Assembly: GCA_003661365.1 (NCBI GenBank)
Contig: QMVZ01000043.1
Span: 1-10,276, forward strand
Direction of reading: 5' to 3'
Source of the DNA: Thermoproteota archaeon
GTDB lineage: Archaea; Korarchaeota; Korarchaeia; Korarchaeales; Korarchaeaceae
Length of the DNA: 10,276 bases
The position numbers and the translations under genes were made by a program. The notes beneath the pieces were generated by a model that made no database searches, was not told the origin of the DNA, and saw nothing but the letters and a program-made list of their open reading frames with translations. How positions within the stretch are numbered: position 1 is the first letter of the stretch; the number at the start of each line of letters is the position of its first letter. Shown in pieces: positions 1-5,074 of this stretch.

Positions 1-667
1 CTCTATATCCATGTTGATAGAGAGCTTCTTTTGCGGATGAAACAATTCGTTCTACAACGTGCTTTGGCAGTTTTACAGCGTGTGCAATTCCAGAGATCCT
101 TCGCACTGGTCCTCTCAGCTCAATGTTAAGCGTTGATATCTTATCAATGGGCGCGGTCTTTAAAGTGACCAAGCCTCCGCCCCTCGGATAGTGCCCTCTC
201 CTCCTCACATTTATCTCCACCTCTTTAATGCCTATAAGAGCTAGATTTTTGACGAATACGTTCCTCATATAGTCTATTGGAGGTGCAAACCTGACGTCTG
301 TGCCTCCTCTTATTTCAATAGTGGATTCTCTATCTGCGAACAATGCAACAGGGAGAACTGCTTGTATTATGAGAGATATACTTCCAGCTGTTCCAACATC
401 AAATACGTATTTTCCTCCTTTTCTCTTTTTTGGTTCGAAACGTACCTTAGTAGACCCTACACTCAATCCTTCAAATTTAGCTTCTGTCATTTCCGCCAAT
501 ATCTTAGCAGCAGTCAAATGTTGTGGTCTAAGCCCGGGGTTGCTTCTCTTTGCTCTGATGTTAATGATCTCGATAGGCTTCAAGGTAACGGATGACAGGG
601 CTAGGGCATATCTGAAAATCGAGCCCCCTCCCTCTCCGTAGCTTCCGTCTATTACGATGGCTTCCAT
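1..667 (-). CDS. rtcA: RNA 3'-terminal phosphate cyclase, N-terminal part (runs off left edge)
   Basis: This gene converts a 3'-phosphate RNA end to a 2',3'-cyclic phosphate with ATP, in the cytoplasm. The minus strand reads without a stop from ATG at 667 to the edge, giving about 222 residues of the roughly 340 usual for the family. It opens with MEAIVIDGSYGEGGGS, the family's glycine-rich start. RAKRSNPGLRPQHLTA follows near residues 38-53, and DVGTAGSISLIIQ near 87-99. The match to the RtcA N-terminal half is clear. The catalytic histidine lies in the missing C-terminal part, so true cyclase and the inactive Rcl1-type paralogue cannot be separated with full certainty. One oddity is that the usual glutamine after GEGGG is serine here. 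A TATA-like box about 30 nt upstream suggests a short or absent leader. The gene is on its own strand block with the membrane-protein gene upstream, but 397 nt separates them. Confidence 0.9.
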   Translation of the reverse strand, partial: MEAIVIDGSYGEGGGSIFRYALALSSVTLKPIEIINIRAKRSNPGLRPQHLTAAKILAEMTEAKFEGLSVGSTKVRFEPKKRKGGKYVFDVGTAGSISLIIQAVLPVALFADRESTIEIRGGTDVRFAPPIDYMRNVFVKNLALIGIKEVEINVRRRGHYPRGGGLVTLKTAPIDKISTLNIELRGPVRRISGIAHAVKLPKHVVERIVSSAKEALYQHGYR

Positions 668-695
668 AATCACTCAAGGTTTATTGCGAATTCAC

Positions 696-701
696 TTTAA
701 A
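696..701 (-). promoter_or_regulatory. TATA-like box for rtcA
   Basis: Read on the minus strand this is TTTAAA, preceded by a purine-rich stretch (AGAGAAGAA) that fits a BRE. Its centre lies about 31 nt before the rtcA ATG at 667, which predicts a transcript with only a few leader bases. No good Shine-Dalgarno lies at the usual distance; a GTGAT stretch almost touches the ATG. Position and composition are the only evidence. Confidence 0.5.
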
Positions 702-749
702 TTCTTCTCTTGGGGAAGACCTTTCAATCTGATCCTTTCGTAGCATCTT

Positions 750-935
750 CTATATGACCTTAGCACATATTTCTGCCCTCTTTTCCTTGTTCATCAATAT
801 TTTTCAGCCATTAGCTTCTGCCCAAGCTATTAGGACGAATCTCTCTTTGCCCTTATTATCTAAGCTAGAAGACCTGTAAGCATGATCTTTGACATCTCAA
901 CGTAAACCTGCTCAAAACAAAGTATACCTAGCCAT
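750..935 (-). pseudogene. possible decayed gene in the gap upstream of rtcA
   Basis: The 668-1063 gap holds no intact gene that I can see. On the minus strand one frame gives protein-like segments broken by in-frame stops. One segment (896-804) reads DVKDHAYRSSSLDNKGKERF and continues VLIAWAEANG before a TGA. The next (803-750) reads KILMNKEKRAEICAKVI before a TAG. Further stops lie at 912-914 and 897-899. An adjacent frame gives QVYVEMSKIMLTGLLA over about 862-909, so a frameshift is also possible. The residue mix (charged and hydrophobic alternation, AWAEA, KEKRAEI) looks like former coding sequence more than random spacer, but I recognise no family. The rest of the gap shows nothing beyond the rtcA promoter. 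Confidence 0.2.
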
Positions 936-1063
936 TACATGTTCCGTTAGATTGTCCCAAAGGCAAGGTCTGCTCTCTTAAGTAGCTAAAAGGGTGGTTT
1001 CGCCTCAAAATTCACTGTGCAAGCTCATGAGACGTGATGGTCTGCCAAGAAAGCACCTATTTT

Positions 1064-1738
1064 TCATTTCTCTCTGACGCTCTTTATTAGATAATGAAAT
1101 ATAACGATCGGGATTGTTGAGAAGAAGGTTGCTAGTTCCTGTAGAAAGAAAGTTAGCCCTCGCATAAAATCGGGCCATGGTAGTGCTCTAAGTTCTTCCC
1201 AGCTCCCAACGCCCCACCAAAATACGAATATTCCCGGAAAATCAGGAAAAATGAACTTATCAAAAAGGATATGAACTATGAAGCACAAATTTCCAAGTAC
1301 CAGGCAAAAGAATGCAAAAGGGGCTAGCATAAGCCAAAAGAGCTTCGGTAACTTGCGCAAGTCGCAGAGGAAAAAGAAGCCAAAAGCTATTGGCCAAAGA
1401 AAGTGATCCCATAACCCAGTTAGGAAAAAGCTAGCTAAATCGAAATATGGAGATACGATTTCTAAACAAGTAGATAATGCGAAGGCCAAGATCATTGCAA
1501 TACCTATGGCGGATAGAAAAGACCATCTGAACTTTAGTTTGACACCTTTTACAGCTAAATATACAAAAGCCGCTGGCACTAGGGTCCAAACTACTACGTA
1601 GACAAGGTCTTCTTGGCCAAAGAGTAGCCCGTATACGTTAGCTACAACGTACCAACCTGTTATGAAAATTACTATTGGATAAACTATTCTTGTGAGGTTG
1701 GTGTCATTCCATTTCTTGATAGTTTCCATAATTTCCAT
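1064..1738 (-). CDS. six-helix integral membrane protein, unknown function
   Basis: I do not recognise this 224-residue protein. It is very rich in Phe, Trp, Leu and Ile, with likely membrane segments near residues 19-39, 45-63, 74-96, 103-124, 131-158 and 196-217. There is no evident signal peptide. The N-terminus (about 15 residues, KKWND) and the C-terminus (IKSVREK) are short, polar and positively charged, which suggests both ends face the cytoplasm. The loop at 160-195 is Trp/Pro-rich (WWGVGSWEELRALPWPDF) and probably sits at the membrane surface. I see no catalytic or binding motif. The start is the first ATG of ATGGAAATTATGG; a second ATG three codons on is also possible. A TATA-like box about 28 nt upstream supports a leaderless start here. 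The gene stands alone on its strand, with long gaps on both sides. Confidence 0.75.
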   Translation of the reverse strand: MEIMETIKKWNDTNLTRIVYPIVIFITGWYVVANVYGLLFGQEDLVYVVVWTLVPAAFVYLAVKGVKLKFRWSFLSAIGIAMILAFALSTCLEIVSPYFDLASFFLTGLWDHFLWPIAFGFFFLCDLRKLPKLFWLMLAPFAFFCLVLGNLCFIVHILFDKFIFPDFPGIFVFWWGVGSWEELRALPWPDFMRGLTFFLQELATFFSTIPIVIFHYLIKSVREK

Positions 1739-1762
1739 AATTAGAACTTATTGCGTTGTATA

Positions 1763-1770
1763 CATATAAT
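1763..1770 (-). promoter_or_regulatory. TATA-like box for the membrane-protein gene
   Basis: The minus strand reads ATTATATG, preceded by GAAAA, which fits a BRE-TATA pair. The centre is about 28 nt before the ATG at 1738. There is no Shine-Dalgarno before that ATG, so a leaderless transcript is the simplest reading. Confidence 0.5.
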
Positions 1771-1854
1771 TTTTCAGTACATTTTAGAGGAGTTTTCACG
1801 ATTTGAAGATGAAGATGAAATTATCAATTGGATTTGTCGAGTATTGGAATCCAT

Positions 1855-2022
1855 CTAGAGAATCCCTAAAGAAATCTCGCAAACAGAGATTTGGATCCAT
1901 CTAATCAATGTGGAACAGCAAAAATTCATGTTCTGAGCATTAATCAGTTCTTCAGCTAACATAAAGGCAGTATCCATCATCTTTCCCGTTAAATCTGCCT
2001 GATATTCCCTTTTTGTGCGTTT
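1855..2022 (-). other. short open frame in the 1739-2051 gap, possible small gene or remnant
   Basis: The 313-nt gap between the divergent genes at 1738 and 2052 contains one stop-free minus-strand frame of 55 codons. It reads KRTKREYQADLTGKMMDTAF and then MLAEELINAQNMNFCCST, ending at a TAG at 1857-1855. The only ATG starts are the tandem ATGs at 1980 and 1977, giving 41 residues. The first two thirds look like a helical, charged protein; the end (RWIQISVCEISLGIL) does not. I recognise no family. No convincing Shine-Dalgarno or promoter was seen for it. A competing 31-codon plus-strand frame (1809-1904, ATGAAGATGAAA start) overlaps it, so at most one is real. A truncated relic is as likely as a live small gene. 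Confidence 0.22.
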
Positions 2023-2025
2023 TCA

Positions 2026-2035
2026 TTAATTAAAT
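2026..2035 (+). promoter_or_regulatory. TATA-like box for the alkyltransferase-crenactin pair
   Basis: TTAATTAAAT is centred about 21 nt before the ATG at 2052, slightly closer than the usual spacing. It is the only good AT-rich box before the gene. Transcription would start at or very near the ATG, within or just past the TTCTCTAGAGAA palindrome. Confidence 0.45.
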
Positions 2036-2038
2036 CCA

Positions 2039-2050
2039 TTCTCTAGAGAA
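2039..2050. promoter_or_regulatory. 12-bp perfect palindrome at the start of the alkyltransferase gene, candidate operator
   Basis: TTCTCTAGAGAA is a perfect dyad lying between the TATA-like box and the ATG at 2052, where a bound dimer would block transcription initiation. Part of it, CTAGAGAAT, recurs at 1855-1863 after AATCCAT, which also precedes the palindrome in similar form. That makes two related sites about 190 nt apart in the same intergenic region. Dyad and position are seen; operator function is inferred. Confidence 0.35.
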
Positions 2051-2051
2051 T

Positions 2052-2717
2052 ATGTTTCACTTTAAATATGATCTCTTAGTTTCCCATGAGGAAGGTACCT
2101 TGAAAGGAGATGTTATTGCCAGGGCGACCATAGCTGAAGTTGAAAATTACCATGTGGGTCTTGCGTACATCGGAGAGTTCTTACTTTGTAATACAATTCC
2201 GCTAAAGACGAGAAAATTTGCGCTTTCCGACCTTCATGAGACGTGCTTGAAAAGCAGAGGAAGAGTTGTTTTACGTCTTGATTATGATATAAGCCGCATG
2301 GATCTTGAAATAGCACATCTTATAGTAGATCTTTTTGAGGGTAGGATCCCTTTGCGAAGGAATGCGATTAAGCTATATCCGGTTTCGGGAAGGAAGGGTT
2401 TACTTCTTGAGACAATTAAAAAAATCCCTAGAGGTAAAGTAACTACGTATAGAGCTCTTGGAACCTTACTTAAAATGCATCCTAGAGCGGTGGGAGGATA
2501 TATAGCCTCAAATCCCTTCCCTTTGATAATTCCGTGCCATAGGGTGGTTAAGAGCGATCTAACATTAGGGGGCTATTCATACGGTCAGCTAATAAAGGGC
2601 AATCTTCTATTAAGAGAGGGTGTAGACATAGATATAGAAACAGGGAGAATCTCACCCTCAGATGTTCTGGAATATGAAGATCTGTTGAAGATAGTTCCCC
2701 TTCGGGTTTTAGTATAG
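2052..2717 (+). CDS. ogt: O6-alkylguanine-DNA alkyltransferase
   Basis: This suicide repair protein moves the alkyl group from O6-alkylguanine in DNA onto its own cysteine. The C-terminal catalytic domain is unmistakable. IPRGKVTTY (125-133) starts it, and RAVGGYIASNP (145-155) supplies the arginine finger R145 and hinge N154. IIPCHRVV (159-166) carries the acceptor C162 and H163, and LLLREG (185-190) carries the conserved E189. The cysteine rules out an alkyltransferase-like protein, which has tryptophan there. The N-terminal 110 residues are poorly conserved, as is normal for the family, and 221 residues is a little long for archaeal members. The ATG at 2052 has no Shine-Dalgarno; a TATA-like box just upstream suggests leaderless expression, perhaps controlled by the adjacent palindrome. 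The crenactin gene follows after 11 nt, so the two are probably co-transcribed. Confidence 0.93.
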   Translation: MFHFKYDLLVSHEEGTLKGDVIARATIAEVENYHVGLAYIGEFLLCNTIPLKTRKFALSDLHETCLKSRGRVVLRLDYDISRMDLEIAHLIVDLFEGRIPLRRNAIKLYPVSGRKGLLLETIKKIPRGKVTTYRALGTLLKMHPRAVGGYIASNPFPLIIPCHRVVKSDLTLGGYSYGQLIKGNLLLREGVDIDIETGRISPSDVLEYEDLLKIVPLRVLV

Positions 2718-2723
2718 GAGGGG
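2717..2723 (+). promoter_or_regulatory. strong ribosome binding site fixing the TTG start of crenactin
   Basis: GGAGGGG begins on the last base of the alkyltransferase stop codon and ends 5 nt before the TTG at 2729. It decides the start. The next in-frame ATG (residue 31) would delete the phosphate-1 loop of the actin fold. Confidence 0.75.
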
Positions 2724-2728
2724 TTGTT

Positions 2729-3991
2729 TTGGAGGAAATAGGCCGGCCAGTCTTTGGAGAAGATTTTGGGACCGCTTTTTACAAGTTCGGTCCCATTTGG
2801 ATAGGGAAGATCCCTGATATGATCGAAAACAGGGCGTACTTCCCTAAGATATCGAAGGCAGTTGAGAGGATAAGAGGGTACGTTGCCAAGGAGGTAGTTG
2901 TTGGCCCAGAGGTTGTTGAATACTTAGAATCCAAAGCCGACTTGAGCAGGCTTGTTTATCCAATGAGAAATGGAGTTATAGAGAGAAGGGATGAGAGAGG
3001 TTGGCGTGCAGCCAAGGAACTCCTGAGATACTCCCTTCTAAAACACGCACCGGACAAGCCAGGTAGCTTCAGTGGTTTCTATGCGGTCACCGCTCTGGCA
3101 GCCCAAGCTCCTACCTACATGTACGAGAAGTTCTTTCAACTTCACGAAGAGATAAATAAAGAGGAAGGCCTCATAGTTAAAGCCTTAACGATCATACCTC
3201 AGCCTTTAGCAGTTGCAATTGCTGAAAAGGCGACGGTCTGCACAGTTTTAGAAGCTGGTCATGGAAACACGCAGATAACTCCAATAAGCAAGGACGTAAT
3301 AAGTGGAGCATTAATCCCACTTAACAGGGGAGGATCTGATTCTGATAGAATTTCTGCTCAAATTCTGAAGGATCTAGGGTATTCAGATCTAGCCAAGGAG
3401 GAAAAATTCGTCAGATTGTTCAAAGAGGCAGCTGGTCTCGTACCAAGAGACTTGGACAAGGCCATTTCTTGGGCTAAGGAAAACCCCAATGCTTTGGTCT
3501 CAAGTTTCCAGATACCTCAAACCGCAGTGAAGATAGAGATGGAAGACAAAGGTTGGCTAAGATTTCTTATAGGTGAGTTTTACTTCGATCCCAGACACGA
3601 GATCTTCGAGAGCTACTACTCACGTGGATTTTCTCCTCCTAAAGACACGTTAGTTGCTGGTGAAGTGATAAGAGGAGATGTTGATTTGGGCGAGGCAATA
3701 CGCATTTCAGTCTCAAAGACACCAGTTGAGATACAGCCTCAGCTTCTCAAGAGTGTGATACTTTCGGGTGGAGCCTTTTATTGGAAAGTTCCTCCTGGAT
3801 TGGAGAACATAGCTGTAGACTCGCCCACAAAGATAAAACTGCTTTTGGATAGGATTGGAATAAAATCAGAGCCTAAGATGGTGAGCGATCCCCAGTATAG
3901 CGTTTGGAGAGGTGCTATAGTGTACGGCTATTATCTTGCAGAGGATTACAAATGGGATTGGAGACAGATGGAAGGATGGTACTATTTCTGA
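2729..3991 (+). CDS. crenactin (archaeal actin-family cytoskeletal protein)
   Basis: This is an ATP-dependent filament-forming actin homologue of the crenactin family, linked in other archaea to cell shape. At 420 residues it is of typical size. The phosphate-1 loop is GEDFGTAFYKFG (10-21), with D12 and T15. The phosphate-2 loop is LEAGHGNTQI (174-183), and the adenosine-binding stretch is VILSGGAFYWKVPPG (343-357). Segments IIPQPLAVAIAE (155-166), ALIPLNRGG (194-202), FLIGE (279-283) and DPQYSVWRGA (387-396) match what I recall of Pyrobaculum crenactin almost residue for residue. All nucleotide-binding elements are intact. The start is TTG after a strong GGAGGGG. It lies 11 nt behind the alkyltransferase gene, apparently as the second gene of a pair. 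None of the neighbours resembles an arcadin, the partners found beside crenactin in Thermoproteales. Family assignment is very secure; the shape role is by homology. Confidence 0.95.
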   Translation: MEEIGRPVFGEDFGTAFYKFGPIWIGKIPDMIENRAYFPKISKAVERIRGYVAKEVVVGPEVVEYLESKADLSRLVYPMRNGVIERRDERGWRAAKELLRYSLLKHAPDKPGSFSGFYAVTALAAQAPTYMYEKFFQLHEEINKEEGLIVKALTIIPQPLAVAIAEKATVCTVLEAGHGNTQITPISKDVISGALIPLNRGGSDSDRISAQILKDLGYSDLAKEEKFVRLFKEAAGLVPRDLDKAISWAKENPNALVSSFQIPQTAVKIEMEDKGWLRFLIGEFYFDPRHEIFESYYSRGFSPPKDTLVAGEVIRGDVDLGEAIRISVSKTPVEIQPQLLKSVILSGGAFYWKVPPGLENIAVDSPTKIKLLLDRIGIKSEPKMVSDPQYSVWRGAIVYGYYLAEDYKWDWRQMEGWYYF

Positions 3992-4012
3992 AGGTTGATG
4001 CCTGCAATAAGG

Positions 4013-4027
4013 TTAAAAGTCCTTTTT
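4013..4027 (+). promoter_or_regulatory. TATA-like box and oligo-T run between crenactin and the isomerase gene
   Basis: The 41-nt spacer contains TTAAAAG (4013-4019), a plausible weak TATA box, then TTTTT (4023-4027), which could end the upstream transcript, as oligo-T runs do in archaea. The usual spacing from the box predicts a transcription start near 4042, downstream of the first ATG. That bears on the isomerase start choice. Confidence 0.3.
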
Positions 4028-4032
4028 AGCAT

Positions 4033-5055
4033 ATGCTAATGTTGGTGTCTGATTTGAGACTCCCTAAAGAGGTTTACGACATTGCTGAAGGGATCAAAAC
4101 CATGACGATTAGAGGTGCCGGCAAGATAGCCAGGAGAACTGCAGAAGCCCTGAAAATAACTGCCCAAAAATCCACTGCATCAAGTGAAGAGGAGTTTGTG
4201 GATGAACTAACAACGGCAGCCAAGATCTTATACGAAACTAGGCCTACAGCTGTTTCCTTACCAAACGCCCTCAGATACGTCATGATACGGTGCTATTCCG
4301 CTTATGAGGGTGGAGCTACTTTAGAGGAGATAAGAAGAGAAGTCATTAGGGCTTCAGAGGAGTTCATCAGAAACTCTCTTGAAGCAATAAACAAGATCGC
4401 TGAATTCGGATCAATGAGGATAGAGGATGGAGATGTTGTGATGACTCATTGCCACAGCTCGACGGCAGTAGCTGTTCTAAAGAGAGCTTGGGATGAAGGA
4501 AAAAGGTTTACAGTAATTTCAACGGAGACAAGGCCTAGATTTCAGGGTAGAATAACAGCTTCTATTCTGGCAAGCTACGGAATCCCCGTAAAGATGATAG
4601 TTGACTCAGCTGCTCGATTTTTCATGCAAGATGTAGATAAAGTAATAGTAGGAGCTGATGCTGTAGCTGCTAACGGAGCTGTGGTCAACAAGATTGGAAC
4701 TTCTATGATTGCTCTTGCTGCCCACGAGGCCAGGGTTAACTTCTTTGTGGCAGCGGAGACTTGCAAGTTCTCTCCTGAGAGCATGTTAGGAGGATTGATA
4801 ACCATAGAATTTAGGGACCCAACCGAGGTAGTGGATCAAGCCTTTCTGAACAAGAATCCCGGTATAGAAGTCCTAAATCCTGCTTTTGACGTGACACCAG
4901 CTGCCTACATCGACATTATATTCACGGAAAAGGGCGCAATACCGCCTCAAGCTTCAATTCTAATATTGAGAGAGGAATATGGTTGGTTTACTAAGGCGTC
5001 GCTCCCTGATTTCCTAAAGGGAGTGCGCGTAACGCCCCTTTCAGATATAAATTAG
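4033..5055 (+). CDS. ribose-1,5-bisphosphate isomerase (eIF2B-alpha-like family)
   Basis: This enzyme isomerises ribose-1,5-bisphosphate to ribulose-1,5-bisphosphate in the archaeal AMP pathway (AMP phosphorylase, this isomerase, form III RuBisCO). Family hallmarks run the whole length: IRGAGKIARRTAEAL (26-40), ETRPTAVSLPNALRYVM (68-84), MTHCHSSTAV (137-146) with catalytic C140, TETRPRFQG (164-172), GADAVAANGAVVNKIGT (207-223) with catalytic D209, and LNPAFDVTP (281-289). The catalytic pair separates it from plain translation factor subunits and fits the Thermococcus enzyme. About 22 residues extend past EEYGW, longer than that enzyme. The start is uncertain: ATG 4033, ATG 4039 and GTG 4045 are in frame. 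There is no Shine-Dalgarno, and the spacing of the weak TATA box favours the later ones. It converges on a RuBisCO-family gene that has lost catalytic residues, so its usual product consumer is not obvious here. Confidence 0.92.
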   Translation: MLMLVSDLRLPKEVYDIAEGIKTMTIRGAGKIARRTAEALKITAQKSTASSEEEFVDELTTAAKILYETRPTAVSLPNALRYVMIRCYSAYEGGATLEEIRREVIRASEEFIRNSLEAINKIAEFGSMRIEDGDVVMTHCHSSTAVAVLKRAWDEGKRFTVISTETRPRFQGRITASILASYGIPVKMIVDSAARFFMQDVDKVIVGADAVAANGAVVNKIGTSMIALAAHEARVNFFVAAETCKFSPESMLGGLITIEFRDPTEVVDQAFLNKNPGIEVLNPAFDVTPAAYIDIIFTEKGAIPPQASILILREEYGWFTKASLPDFLKGVRVTPLSDIN

Positions 5056-5074
5056 ACCTAAATGGTTTAGGTCT
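5054..5074. terminator. bidirectional hairpin across two convergent stop codons
   Basis: AGACCTAAA, a TGG loop and TTTAGGTCT form a perfect 9-bp inverted repeat. Its left arm begins inside the TAG of the isomerase gene (5053-5055), and its right arm ends on the last base of the TAA of the RuBisCO-family gene (5076-5074, minus). Both mRNAs would end in the same hairpin. No strong T run follows on either strand, so it may be a 3'-end stabiliser or insulating structure more than a classical terminator. Confidence 0.5.

Noticed and set aside
300..641. Plus-strand open frame of 113 codons
   Set aside because: It is antisense to the clear rtcA reading frame and shows no family features.
1028..1077. 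GTGATGG ... CTGA as a possible C/D-box guide RNA
   Set aside because: The C box has a mismatch, no clear internal D'/C' pair was found, and it runs into the 3' end of the membrane-protein gene.
1809..1904. 31-codon plus-strand frame starting ATGAAGATGAAA
   Set aside because: No Shine-Dalgarno, no family similarity, overlaps a longer opposite-strand frame and one copy of the CTAGAGAAT repeat.
2061..2068. TTTAAATA as an alternative TATA box inside the alkyltransferase gene
   Set aside because: It would start transcription around 2090 and force an internal start; the upstream box and ATG 2052 explain the gene better.
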